Origin: Verrucomicrobiota bacterium
GTDB taxonomy: Bacteria; Verrucomicrobiota; Verrucomicrobiia; Verrucomicrobiales; Akkermansiaceae
Assembly (NCBI GenBank): GCA_017301995.1
Contig: JAFLEH010000007.1
Location: 86,019-150,018, forward strand
Reading direction: 5' to 3'
DNA: 64,000 bases
The translations under genes were made by a program, and so were the position numbers. The notes below the pieces were generated by a model. It made no database searches. It saw only the letters and a list, made by a program, of their open reading frames with translations, and was not told where the DNA came from. This document shows positions 1-8,878 of the stretch, piece by piece. Numbering within the stretch: the stretch's first letter is position 1; every line of letters begins with the position of its first letter.

Positions 1-340
1 GTGTCTATCCGTGTGATCCGTGGTTTCCAAGTCTTTGGGTTCAGGGTTTTCGAACCACGGATTGCACGAATTTGCACGGATGGCGCTCCGCGCTTTGCTT
101 GCTCTTATCCGTGTCTATCCGTGTGATCCGTGGTTTCCAAGTCTTTGGGTTCAGGGTTTTCGAACCACGGATTGCACGAATTTGCACGGATGGCGCTCCG
201 CGCTTTGCTTGCTCTTATCCGTGTCTATCCGTGTGATCCGTGGTTTCCAAGTCTTTGGGTTCAGGGTTTTCGAACCACGGATTGCACGAATTTGCACGGA
301 TGGCGCTCCGCGTGTTGCTTGCTCATATCCGTGTTCATCC
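1..340. repeat. Tandem array of three ~110-bp palindromic repeat units
   Basis: A 110-bp unit starting GTGTCTATCCGTGTGATCCG occurs at 1, 111 and 221. The first two copies look identical and the third diverges after about 310. The window edge may cut a longer array. Each unit has ATCCGTGGTT and, 27 bases later, its reverse complement AACCACGGAT, so it can fold into a hairpin, followed by a CACGGAT/ATCCGTG pair. Open frames through the array only echo the DNA repeat and match no product. A rearranged relative lies at 42459-42654. Confidence 0.9.
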
Positions 341-420
341 ATCTGCGGTTCATTTCATCCAATTTCCATTCCGATCGTCCCTAGTGTAGGCGCCCTGGGC
401 TGTTGGCGACGCGTTCCAAC

Positions 421-449
421 TTGACACTCCGGCCGGCATCCCCATGCTC
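421..449 (+). promoter_or_regulatory. Possible promoter of the AraC-type regulator
   Basis: TTGACA at 421-426 is a perfect -35 box. A weak -10 (ATGCTC) follows at 444-449 after 17 bases, about 22 bases before the chosen ATG at 472. The -10 is poor, so this is tentative. Confidence 0.3.
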
Positions 450-471
450 CGGGCATCCTGAATTTCCGCCG

Positions 472-1230
472 ATGAGCGAATCCCCGACCCGCAACGCGTT
501 TCCCGCCATGGAGATCCATGGCGCGCGGCCGTTTGAACGGATCCGGGAGTTCTATCTCTATCAGGAACCGGCGCTGTTGGCGGCGATCCGTTCGGGTGAC
601 CGGCGCGAGGCGGTGCGGCTGGTCAATCACCTGCTGGTGCATATCTACAGTGTGGGGGAGGAACGCAACGAGCTGCTCAAGGGGCTGCTGTTGGAGTTGG
701 TGGTGATGATTTCCCGCGCCGCGGTGGAGGCCGGCGCTTCGCAGACCGAGATGCTCGGGCTGGGGTATTCGCATCTGGTGGAACTGGCGGAAATCGATGA
801 TGACGAGGCGTTGTCACAATGGCTGCGGGGCACGCTCGAGCGGATCTTCGCGGCGATGGAGCGCCAGCAGCGCGGCGAGGTTCCGGTGCTGGTAGCCGCT
901 TCGATCGCCTATATGCGCAGAAACATGGAGCGCGAGATCACCCGCGAGGATCTCGCCCGGCACATCGGGGTTTCCGCAGGGCATCTGTCCCAATTGCTCA
1001 AGGAGCGCACCGGGCGGGCGTTCTCGGAAATGCTGCGCGAGATCCGCATCCAGGCGGTTAGCGAAATGCTGCTCGATACCGAACTGCCGCTGGCGGAAAT
1101 CGCGGCGGCTTGCGGGTTCTGCGACCAAAGTTACATGACCCACGTTTTCCGCGATCTCCGCGGGGTCACGCCGAAGCAATACCGCGACCGCGCGCGCCAG
1201 GGAAATCCAGCCGAACAACCGTCAATCTAA
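472..1230 (+). CDS. AraC-family transcriptional regulator (PocR-like layout)
   Basis: This is a 252-residue DNA-binding regulator. The last ~100 residues form a double helix-turn-helix of the AraC/XylS type, with REDLARHIGVSAGHLSQLLK as the first helix pair and LAEIAAACGFCDQSYMTHVF as the second, ending in the usual TPKQYR. The N-terminal ~140 residues are helical and resemble the linker half of PocR-type regulators; no complete sensor domain is visible. The ATG at 472 is preferred over an upstream TTG at 403 because it follows a TTGACA box. The stop lies 12 bases before a DUF1638 gene and a corrinoid-activator gene, so it probably controls that corrinoid locus. The ligand is unknown. Confidence 0.8.
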   Translation: MSESPTRNAFPAMEIHGARPFERIREFYLYQEPALLAAIRSGDRREAVRLVNHLLVHIYSVGEERNELLKGLLLELVVMISRAAVEAGASQTEMLGLGYSHLVELAEIDDDEALSQWLRGTLERIFAAMERQQRGEVPVLVAASIAYMRRNMEREITREDLARHIGVSAGHLSQLLKERTGRAFSEMLREIRIQAVSEMLLDTELPLAEIAAACGFCDQSYMTHVFRDLRGVTPKQYRDRARQGNPAEQPSI

Positions 1231-1242
1231 CGCATTTCTCCG

Positions 1243-1983
1243 ATGTCCGCCACGACCGACCCGCCACCGCCGCTCGCGCTGATTGTTTGCGATGTGTTCG
1301 AAAAGGAACTCGCGCTCGCCTGTTCCGGAGCCAGCCACATCATTGCCGTGGAAACCCTGGAAATGGGGCTTCACGACCACCCGGACCGGTTGCGGGCGGC
1401 GCTCCAACAGATCGTGTCGGGCTGGGAGGGTCGCACGGACATCCAGGCGATCGCGATGGTTTACGGCCTATGCGGCTGCGGCACCGCGGGCATCACTTCC
1501 GCCAGCCACCGGCTGGTCATCCCGCGCTCCCACGACTGCCGGGCAGTTCTGTTGGGAGATCGCGCGTTGTTCGACCGTCGCCAGGAAGCGTGTCCCGGAT
1601 GCTATTATTTCACGCCGGGATGGAACCGCGCCCGCCGCGTCCCCGGTCCGGCCCGCGAGGAGATGCTGCGCGCCGAGTACTCCAACAAATATGATCCCGA
1701 AGACGTCGAGTTCCTGCTCGAAACCGACCGTGAAATGTGGCATTCCTACAACACTGCGGCCTACATCGACCACGGGACGCCGGGCACCGAAAACGAGGCG
1801 GCTTTCACCCGCGAATGCGCGGATCACCTCGGCTGGGGCTTTGAACGGCTGCAGGGCGACCTCTCGTGGTTGCGCGACCTCGTTTGGGGACGCTGGGATG
1901 CCGACCGCTTCCAGATCATCGAACCCGGCCAACGGATGAAACACCAGCCGGACGCCTCCATCATGGGCGTCGAATCCCCATAA
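1243..1983 (+). CDS. DUF1638 domain protein
   Basis: This 246-residue protein has the DUF1638 hallmarks: a Cys-rich YGLCGCGT segment near residue 75, the PRSHDC segment near 95, and PGCYYFTPGW near 125. Conserved Cys and His residues suggest metal or corrinoid chemistry, but the family's reaction is not established to my knowledge. Family members are often found beside corrinoid methyltransferase genes and their reductive activators, which fits the neighbours here. It lies 12 bases after the AraC-type regulator and about 20 bases before the activator gene, so the three look like one transcription unit. Confidence 0.8.
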   Translation: MSATTDPPPPLALIVCDVFEKELALACSGASHIIAVETLEMGLHDHPDRLRAALQQIVSGWEGRTDIQAIAMVYGLCGCGTAGITSASHRLVIPRSHDCRAVLLGDRALFDRRQEACPGCYYFTPGWNRARRVPGPAREEMLRAEYSNKYDPEDVEFLLETDREMWHSYNTAAYIDHGTPGTENEAAFTRECADHLGWGFERLQGDLSWLRDLVWGRWDADRFQIIEPGQRMKHQPDASIMGVESP

Positions 1984-2004
1984 GCTAACATCCAATTGTT
2001 TTCC

Positions 2005-3642
2005 ATGACCGAAACCGAGCTGATAATCCGATACGGAGCCTCCGGCGAGACGCGGCATCTCACCCTAACCGCGAAATCGGCGGAGCATAGCCTGACCGAT
2101 GTGCTCGCGCTCCACGGTGTGCCGCTCAACACCCGCTGCGGGCAGCGCGGATGGTGCAAGGGATGCCAGGTCGAACTGTTGGAAGGCAATCTCGCCGGCC
2201 CGGATGGCGAAACCGCGGATGCGGGCTCCAAAGTGAAATCCTGCCGCATGCGTCTCGTTCCCGGATCGCGGGTGGTGCTTTGCATTCCGGAAACGACCCG
2301 CCTTGGCTTGGCCCCGCAGGTGGGGGAGACCTTCGAGATCAACGTTCCCTATCAAATCGATCCGTTGTTTCCGCCATCCGGCGCGCGCGACACCGCGTTT
2401 GCCGTGGACGTGGGCACCACCACCGTGGTCGTGATGCTGGTGGATCTCACAACCGGGACCATGCTGTCGCGGGCGGGCGGTTTCAACGCGCAGATCCGCT
2501 ACGGCGACAACGTGCTCACGCGGATCGGAGCCGCGACCTCGCCGCAAGTCCGGCAGGCGATGCGCCGCGCGTTGGTCGAGGAAACCCTAACCCCCCTGTT
2601 GTCCAAAGCCTGCGAGCGCGCGGGAAGGCCGCCGGAACGCCTCGCCGGAGGCACCATCGCGGGAAACACCACCATGCTCCACATCCTGGCGGACGAGGAT
2701 CCCACACCGCTCGGCATCGCGCCTTTCACCGCCCGGTTTCTCGAAGGCCGGGTTCTAACATCCAGCGGAACCGGACTGGCGCTGGACGGCTTGGATCCCG
2801 ATCTTCCGCTCCAACTGCTGCCTGGTCTATCCGCCTACGTCGGCGCTGATATCACCGCCGGAGTTTACGCCACCGGGATGACGTTTGATGCGGAACCCGC
2901 GTTGTTGGTCGATATGGGCACCAATGGCGAGATCGTTCTCCATCATGATGGCCGGCTCATCGGCTGCGCCACCGCGGCGGGCCCGGCCTTCGAAGGATCC
3001 GGGCTTTCCTCAGGCACGCGTGCCCAAGCGGGGGCCGTGGAAACGGTCCGACTCGGACTCGATCCGTTCCATCTGGAGTTGGAAACCATTGGAGGCGGAC
3101 CGGTGACACCGGAGTCCGGCGTGTGCGGGTCCGCCTACGTCGATTTTCTCGCCACCGCGCGGGCCTGCGGCCTGCTTCGATCTAACGGACGATTCGACCG
3201 CAAGCGCTGGACCGAAATTCCCGAGGAACATCGCATGGAGTCCGACGACGGCTTTGCCCTGCGGCTCATCGCCGGCGGCCCGCGGATCAGCGAGGTCGAT
3301 GTGGCCCATTTGCTCCAGGCCAAGGCGGCCATCGGCGCGGGGATCGAGACCTTGTTGGAAGTCGCCGGAATATCCGCCGGGCAGGTGGGCCGCGTCTATC
3401 TGGCCGGTGGTTTCGGCATGCACATCGATCTCGCGCACGCGGTGGCCGCCGGCCTGCTGCCCGGATTCGCGCCGGACAAGGTCGAGGTTGTTGGAAACAC
3501 CTCGCTCGGAGGAGCCGTTCTAACCGCCATCGACCGATCCGCGCTCGCGGAAATGGAATCGCTCAGAACAAGGATCGAAGTGGTGGAACTCAACCTCCAC
3601 GAGGGATTCGAGGACCGCTACATCGATCACCTGGCGCTGTGA
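2005..3642 (+). CDS. ASKHA-domain reductive activator of corrinoid proteins (RACo/RamA-like)
   Basis: This 545-residue protein probably re-reduces Co(II) corrinoid in a corrinoid methyltransferase system with ATP. Near residue 35 there is a plant-type [2Fe-2S] motif, RCGQRGWCKGC (C-x5-C-x2-C), with the fourth Cys in KSCRMRL. A linker is followed by the ASKHA ATPase fold: AFAVDVGTTTVVVMLVD, AGNTTMLHI, VDMGTNGEIVL, and VYLAGGFGMHIDLAHA near the end. Length and order match the RACo/DUF4445 family. ATG 2005 is chosen over a TTG three codons upstream. No methyltransferase or corrinoid protein is seen here, so the substrate is unknown. Confidence 0.85.
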   Translation: MTETELIIRYGASGETRHLTLTAKSAEHSLTDVLALHGVPLNTRCGQRGWCKGCQVELLEGNLAGPDGETADAGSKVKSCRMRLVPGSRVVLCIPETTRLGLAPQVGETFEINVPYQIDPLFPPSGARDTAFAVDVGTTTVVVMLVDLTTGTMLSRAGGFNAQIRYGDNVLTRIGAATSPQVRQAMRRALVEETLTPLLSKACERAGRPPERLAGGTIAGNTTMLHILADEDPTPLGIAPFTARFLEGRVLTSSGTGLALDGLDPDLPLQLLPGLSAYVGADITAGVYATGMTFDAEPALLVDMGTNGEIVLHHDGRLIGCATAAGPAFEGSGLSSGTRAQAGAVETVRLGLDPFHLELETIGGGPVTPESGVCGSAYVDFLATARACGLLRSNGRFDRKRWTEIPEEHRMESDDGFALRLIAGGPRISEVDVAHLLQAKAAIGAGIETLLEVAGISAGQVGRVYLAGGFGMHIDLAHAVAAGLLPGFAPDKVEVVGNTSLGGAVLTAIDRSALAEMESLRTRIEVVELNLHEGFEDRYIDHLAL

Positions 3643-3685
3643 TTTTCCGTCAATCGCGCGCCGGCCGGACGACACCGGCGGATTG

Positions 3686-4909
3686 TCAGGCGTTGAGGAT
3701 TTTCGGAACACCCGGCGCGCGGAGGCGGTGGGGTTCGGGAACTCCGGAACCTAGCAACGGACGGCAGTAGTTGAGGAAGTCCGCGGTCACGCCGTTGCCT
3801 TCGGCATTGAGGAAATGGTCGGGCATGTGGCGGGTCTTGCCGGCCACGTTCTGGAGCGGAACCAGTTCGTAATCCACGCAATAGTCGAGCACCGGGCGGC
3901 GGATGGCCACGGAGCCGTCCACGTTGTCCCACATGGCGAACTGTACCGCCTTTTCCCCGGCTTCGCGGGCTTCCTGGGCGTCGCGGTCGGAGCGGCAGCC
4001 CATGAAGCAGCGTTGCAGATAGCCGAGCGTGTCGGCCCGCACCCGCTTGAGTTTCAGCTCGCGGCGGATGGTGTCCGCCAGAAGATCGCCAAGCGCGCCG
4101 GTACCGGATAGCTGGATATTGCCGTGGTCGTCGCGTTCCTCGGTTTGCATCAGTTTGGAAATCATCGGCGTGCCGGAGGCATCGGAAATCCCCTCGGAAA
4201 CGGCGATGGTGCAGAGCCCGTAACGCGACACCACACGGTCCACGTCGGTTAGAAACTTCGCGGTGTCGAACGCGCGTTCCGGCACGTAGATCAGGTGCGG
4301 ACCGTCATCGACATGCTTGGCCGCGAGGGCCGACGCCGCGGTTAGGAAGCCGGCGTGGCGGCCCATGATGACACCGATGTACACGCCGGTTAGAGCGCGG
4401 TTGTCGAGGTTCACGCCCATGAACGCCTGGGCCACGAATTTCGCCGCCGACGGGAATCCCGGGCAGTGGTCGTTTTCCATCAGGTCGTTGTCGATGGTCT
4501 TCGGGATATGGATGGCTCGAAGTTCGTAGTTCGCCGCGCGGGCCTGCTCGTTGACGATCCGGACGGTATCCGACGAATCGTTTCCTCCCACGTAGAAGAA
4601 ATAGCGGACGTCATGGGCCTGCATCACCTTGAACATACGGGCGCAGTATTCCTCGTCCGGTTTGTCGCGGGTGGAGAGCAGCGCGGACGACGGCGTGTCC
4701 GCCACGCATTCGAGGTTGTGCGAGGTCTCGCGGGTCAGGTCCACGAAGTCCTCGTTGACGATGCCGCGCACGCCGTGGACCGCCCCGTAAACCGAGGTGA
4801 CCTGGGCGAATTTGCGGGCTTCCAGCGCCACGCCGACGACGCTTTGATTGATGACGGCGGTGGGGCCACCGCCTTGGGCAACGAGAACTTTTCCTTTGAG
4901 ACTGCTCAT
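3686..4909 (-). CDS. 6-phosphofructokinase, probably PPi-dependent
   Basis: This 407-residue enzyme phosphorylates fructose 6-phosphate in the cytoplasm. The phosphoryl-donor loop is GGNDSSDT (residues 108-115) rather than the ATP-type GGDGT, and the catalytic segment is PKTIDND (136-142). The Asp after GGN and the Lys before TIDND are family signatures of pyrophosphate-dependent PFK; the donor call is inference from these. MGRHAGF (182-188) is the sugar-binding segment. The start at 4909 gives MSSLKGKVLVAQGGGP, with the nucleotide-binding strand directly at the N-terminus; an in-frame ATG 14 codons upstream adds only unlikely sequence. It is convergent with the corrinoid-activator gene. Confidence 0.88.
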   Translation of the reverse strand: MSSLKGKVLVAQGGGPTAVINQSVVGVALEARKFAQVTSVYGAVHGVRGIVNEDFVDLTRETSHNLECVADTPSSALLSTRDKPDEEYCARMFKVMQAHDVRYFFYVGGNDSSDTVRIVNEQARAANYELRAIHIPKTIDNDLMENDHCPGFPSAAKFVAQAFMGVNLDNRALTGVYIGVIMGRHAGFLTAASALAAKHVDDGPHLIYVPERAFDTAKFLTDVDRVVSRYGLCTIAVSEGISDASGTPMISKLMQTEERDDHGNIQLSGTGALGDLLADTIRRELKLKRVRADTLGYLQRCFMGCRSDRDAQEAREAGEKAVQFAMWDNVDGSVAIRRPVLDYCVDYELVPLQNVAGKTRHMPDHFLNAEGNGVTADFLNYCRPLLGSGVPEPHRLRAPGVPKILNA

Positions 4910-4958
4910 GGCGCGGCGAGGAAACCCGGTTTCCGGCCGCGGGGCAAGCAAGAAGCGT

Positions 4959-5699
4959 TTAGGGCAGCTTCAGTCCGGTGATTTTCAGCGGTACCTTGAC
5001 CAGGGACTTTTCGGTGAGCAGGTGGATTTTCACCGTCACTTTGTCCGGAGCGTTCGGGATGGAAACCGAGCACGACTTGGTGCTGCCGAAGCCCATCGAG
5101 GAGGTGCCGTTGGTCTTCAGAGGCTTGCCCTCGGCGGTGCAGAACTCCACCACGGCCACCTTGTTTCCGGTGTCCTTGATCTTGTAGGAAAACTCTTCGC
5201 CCTTCGGCTTGTTGATGGTGATCTCGGCACCGGTCGCCTTGAGCGCGGGATTGTCGATCGCCTTGCCCGCCACCTCGGCCACATCCAGGGTGATCACGCT
5301 GGACGGATCGGCATCCGGGGATAGCAGCTCGATCGATCCTGTCAGATTGATGGACGTCGCGGCGCGCGGCGGGTTGGCGAGCTTCACCTCGGTTTCGAAA
5401 TCGCCCTTTTTGGCGGGTTCCGGGCCGAACGGTTCTTCGAGCGGGCGGAAGCTATCGCCGAGAAACCCGAGCTTTTCCTTGTCGATGAGGTTCTTGCCGG
5501 TGTTGTCGGTGGCGGTGGCGAGCCGGACGCGCATGCCCTTGGCATTGGCCAGTTCCGGACCGCTGAGGATGAGCTTCACCTCCAGCGAGGCGAAGAATTT
5601 GCCGTCGGTGCGGGTGTCGGTGATCGTGCCGGGCGACACGGTGATTTCCGCGTGGGCTTGGGAAATCGAAAACAGGGCGATGAGCGGGAGCATTCTCAT
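4959..5699 (-). CDS. Secreted protein of unknown function
   Basis: This 246-residue protein begins MRMLPLIALFSISQAHA, a clear signal peptide with a predicted AHA cleavage site, so it is exported. The mature part is beta-rich and hydrophilic, with two likely immunoglobulin-like or beta-sandwich segments: one around 'ITDTRTDGKFFASLEVKLIL' and one near the C-terminus. It has only two Cys. I recognise no family. It lies 49 bases upstream of the PFK start on the same strand, so they could be co-transcribed. Confidence 0.65.
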   Translation of the reverse strand: MRMLPLIALFSISQAHAEITVSPGTITDTRTDGKFFASLEVKLILSGPELANAKGMRVRLATATDNTGKNLIDKEKLGFLGDSFRPLEEPFGPEPAKKGDFETEVKLANPPRAATSINLTGSIELLSPDADPSSVITLDVAEVAGKAIDNPALKATGAEITINKPKGEEFSYKIKDTGNKVAVVEFCTAEGKPLKTNGTSSMGFGSTKSCSVSIPNAPDKVTVKIHLLTEKSLVKVPLKITGLKLP

Positions 5700-5753
5700 G
5701 CCCGATGGAAACCAAACGCCCGTCGGATTGTAAAGCGGAAATCCGAAGCTCAA

Positions 5754-6020
5754 GGTCGTTTGGGCGCCCGGTTTGCCACTGAAACCCGGAGAAAGGACCC
5801 AGGGCCGAGGCAGGCTCTAACGGATAGCCGACTTCAGTCGGCCCGGCCGCAGGCCCTCCTCGCCTGCTTTCACAGGGCACCGGGGATAAATCGCGGCCGC
5901 CAGACCGTCACAGTCTCGGCCAAAGCGAAACGCGGAGGCATTCGCGGAGGAGGGGACTCTTGTCTTCAAGATGATTCTCCCCACATCGTCCGCAATACCC
6001 TCGGCAAACTCCTCGAACCT
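5754..6020. other. Intergenic stretch with a small palindrome and TIR-like remnant
   Basis: No gene is seen. GCCGACTTCAGTCGGC at 5827-5842 is a perfect 6-bp stem with a TTCA loop. Just before this stretch, near 5742, the segment GGAAATCCGAAGCTCAAGG resembles the terminal arm of the inverted-repeat element at 35584-35795, and could be a decayed solo end. Confidence 0.5.
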
Positions 6021-6113
6021 GTAGCGTCGGTCTGTGACCGTCGCACTTCACCCGCCAATGATTCGGCCGCCGCACCCGCCAATGAACCGCCGACTGTCGC
6101 CGACCGCCGCTAC
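6021..6113. repeat. REP-like inverted repeat abutting the nuclease gene stop
   Basis: GTAGCGTCGGTCTGTGACCG at 6021 is mirrored by GACCGCCGCTAC ending at 6113, giving an imperfect ~22-bp inverted repeat. ACCCGCCAATGA occurs twice inside. The right arm contains the stop codon of the nuclease gene at 6110-6112. It looks like a small palindromic element of the REP type and could act as a bidirectional 3' end. Confidence 0.6.
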
Positions 6114-8878
6114 GGGATCCGGGTGTCGCCCTGTCCGAACGGCGGGGCGACGGCTTCGGCCATGGTGCGGCCGGCGGCGAGGTCGCGGAAATCGTCATAG
6201 GTGACGCGTTCCGCCGGCGGTCCGAAGATCCTGGAGCGGATCATTTCCACGAGCGCCGCGGCGCAGTCGGTGGCGGAATCGAGTTCCGCTTGTGAGAAGG
6301 CGTCCCAAAGCACGAGCCCCACGCGGTCTTCGGTGGGGCCGAGGCCGAAATACGCCGGCTGCGGCAGCGGCAGCCCCCGCCTAACCAACGCGAGCGCGTA
6401 GAGCGGAAGCTGGAGATTGGTCCAGCGATAGGTGACGGATTTTCCTTTTGCCTGGGTCTCGAAAAAGACCGACCGCACGGATTCGATGTGCGGCGGGAGC
6501 TTGCTGGACTGGATGACTTTGGTCCGGTGTTCGCCTTCCACACCGCGGTCGATTTTACCGGTTTTGTAGTCGATCACGCGGTATTCGCCGGTTTTTTCGT
6601 GGCGGTCGATGCGGTCGATGCGCGCGGCTATGGTGGTGTCGCCGAAGGCGAGTTCCACCTTGCGTTCGACATCGACGATCTGCCATCCGGCGGCGCGTTC
6701 GCAGGCTTGGGCGCGGGCGAGCCAGGCGAGGCGCTGCCGCAGGGATTCGGTCTGGATTCTAACCGCCAGTGGCACGCGTTTGCCGAACCACGCTGCCACC
6801 ACGCGGTCGAGTTCGTTGGACAGCCAGTCGTTGATCGCCTCGGTTTTGGAAAACTCGCGGGCCTCGGTATCCTCGCCCCAGCGCTCCAACACGGTGTGGG
6901 CCACGTTGCCGAAATCGCGGGCGTTCCATTCCACGCGGTTGGTTTCCGGATCTCCGGCACCCGCCAGGTGTTTCAGATAGAAGCGGAACGGGCAGGCGAG
7001 GTAGTCGCGCAGGGCGGTGACGCTGAGGCGGGCGGGCGGGTCGATGATCCGCGGTTGCCATTGCCAATCGGCCTGCCAGCGCATCCCGGCCTCGGGCGGT
7101 TCGACGTCGCGGAACAGCAGCGCCACGCGCCGCGGGAGATCGTCCCGGGTGCCGGCGAGCAGCAGGCGCGACGGCAGCAGGGGTTCGCCGCCCGAGCCTG
7201 TCTTGGATAGAACCAGATCCACGCGGCCGCCATCGCGGCGGGAGGAGACCATCGATTGATAGAGAAACGCGTCGCGCGCGGCGCGGCGGGATTCGCCGGG
7301 GAGCCCGAGAGCCGATCTGGCGGCCTCGCCGAGCCATGGGTCACCGCCGGCGCGCGATGGCACCTTTCCGTCGTTCATGCCGCAGATGACCAGATGGCTG
7401 CCGGGTTCATATAACAATTCCAGCCAGCCCTGGACATCGATCACGCGGTCCTCGGGCGGAATAGGATCCGCCTGCGCCACGGCGGCGAGCATCAGCTTCA
7501 TCCAGAATCCGGCGCCGCGCGACACCCGGTCCATGACCGGAGCGGCCTCGTCAAGCCAGGCGCGGAACGCGTCCGCCAGATCACGGTCGGCATTGCCGGA
7601 TAGATGGGCGGTTTCCAACAGCCCGGCCATGGCCGCCGCGAAAGGCAGGGTGGAAAACCGGTCACGGATGGATTCCAGCACAACGGCGGCCGCGTGGACG
7701 GCACGGACCGACTCGCGGTCGGCATCGCCGCGGAAATGCTCGGTGGCGAGGCGGCGCGCGATGTCGTCGGCGTGCTGGACCAGCCAGCGGCCCCGCAGTT
7801 CGGCGAGCCGCCGCGAGAGAACTTCGCGCCCGTTGCCGGTTAGGCCGCCGGTCTGCGGAAACGCCAGCAAATCCGCCATCACCGAGAGCGCCGGATCCTC
7901 GAGCCAGCGGGACCAAACCGTCAGCCAATCCCGCAGCCCGCCACCGGTCGGTCGGGCAGCCGGATGGAATGCCCGCCATCCGGCCGAGCCGAGCGCGCGG
8001 ACCAACTCCGCGCCGACCTCGTCGTCGGCCGTGCCGAGCGCCACATCGTCCGAGTTGGCGCCGGATTCGGATAGGCAGGCAACCGCTTCGGCCGCCTGCT
8101 GGCGCGGATCCGCGGCGAGCCGCACCGAACCGCTGTCAGGATCCGGCCACGGCAAGGGTCGCCCGTTCCAATCCTCCAGCGGAATGCCGGTCGGGGAAAA
8201 CGTTTCGCTTTCCGTCTCCGGTGCGGCGGTTAGTATAACAAGATCGCGGCCGCATTTGAGAAGCGCGGACTCCACCACCGGGGGAAGCTCGGTCACGCCT
8301 GCGAGAACGATGAACTCCGGCTGGTTTTCCAGATCAATGCCGTCGGCGATTCTCCGGCTGCGCGAGGTCATGCCCCACGCGGCCAGGCGTTTTTCCATTT
8401 GTCCCTCCAGCCATGCCAGCGCTTGCCAGCGGTCCGCTTCCACCGATTCGCGCAAGCGGTCGGCCGCCGAAGCCAGATTGTGGGCGTTTTCCTGCAATCC
8501 GCGGCGCAGCCGGACCATTTCCGCCGCCAGTTCGTTCGCCCAGCCGGTGCCTTGCTCGGGGGGCTCGGGAAACAATCCCGCGCAGGGCGTCCAATCGCTC
8601 ACCGACTCCAGCGTTTCCACCCATGCGACCTGTTCGGCCCACTCCGGGGCGGTGCCCGGGATTTCGTCCACCGAGCGCAGCAGCGCGCCGGGGGTGGACA
8701 TGCGCGGACTCAGCAGGCCGCCCGCGGCCGCCGCCAGCAGCTCCCGCAGCCGACGCCCGGCGCCGGCCGTCGGGGTGATGACCAGCGTGTGCGGCAATCG
8801 CTCGCGCCGATCTAACAACCAAGCCGCCGCCCGTTCGGAAAACGGCCGGTCCCATCCGAGAAACACGCGTGTCGGCAT
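6110..8878 (-). CDS. AddB/RecB-like PD-(D/E)XK nuclease family protein
   Basis: This 922-residue protein has a degenerate helicase-like body and a C-terminal PD-(D/E)XK nuclease domain. The body starts MPTRVFLGWDRPFSERAAAW and carries TPTAGAGRRLREL where a Walker A would sit, without GKT. The nuclease motif is VIDYKTGK near residue 770 (Asp and Lys), after ARIDRIDRHEKTGEYR. SVTALRDYLACPFRFYLKHL marks the entry to the nuclease domain. The C-terminal CxxCx5C of AddB's Fe-S cluster is missing. It probably works in double-strand-break processing, but no AddA/UvrD partner is nearby. Start 8878 is chosen because upstream sequence is non-conserved; 8890 is an alternative. Confidence 0.75.
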   Translation of the reverse strand: MPTRVFLGWDRPFSERAAAWLLDRRERLPHTLVITPTAGAGRRLRELLAAAAGGLLSPRMSTPGALLRSVDEIPGTAPEWAEQVAWVETLESVSDWTPCAGLFPEPPEQGTGWANELAAEMVRLRRGLQENAHNLASAADRLRESVEADRWQALAWLEGQMEKRLAAWGMTSRSRRIADGIDLENQPEFIVLAGVTELPPVVESALLKCGRDLVILTAAPETESETFSPTGIPLEDWNGRPLPWPDPDSGSVRLAADPRQQAAEAVACLSESGANSDDVALGTADDEVGAELVRALGSAGWRAFHPAARPTGGGLRDWLTVWSRWLEDPALSVMADLLAFPQTGGLTGNGREVLSRRLAELRGRWLVQHADDIARRLATEHFRGDADRESVRAVHAAAVVLESIRDRFSTLPFAAAMAGLLETAHLSGNADRDLADAFRAWLDEAAPVMDRVSRGAGFWMKLMLAAVAQADPIPPEDRVIDVQGWLELLYEPGSHLVICGMNDGKVPSRAGGDPWLGEAARSALGLPGESRRAARDAFLYQSMVSSRRDGGRVDLVLSKTGSGGEPLLPSRLLLAGTRDDLPRRVALLFRDVEPPEAGMRWQADWQWQPRIIDPPARLSVTALRDYLACPFRFYLKHLAGAGDPETNRVEWNARDFGNVAHTVLERWGEDTEAREFSKTEAINDWLSNELDRVVAAWFGKRVPLAVRIQTESLRQRLAWLARAQACERAAGWQIVDVERKVELAFGDTTIAARIDRIDRHEKTGEYRVIDYKTGKIDRGVEGEHRTKVIQSSKLPPHIESVRSVFFETQAKGKSVTYRWTNLQLPLYALALVRRGLPLPQPAYFGLGPTEDRVGLVLWDAFSQAELDSATDCAAALVEMIRSRIFGPPAERVTYDDFRDLAAGRTMAEAVAPPFGQGDTRIP

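Noticed and set aside
1..340. CRISPR array
   Set aside because: Units are contiguous 110-bp copies without unique spacers.
20..424. Open frames inside the 110-bp repeat array
   Set aside because: They repeat only because the DNA repeats; no start signal or product is recognisable.
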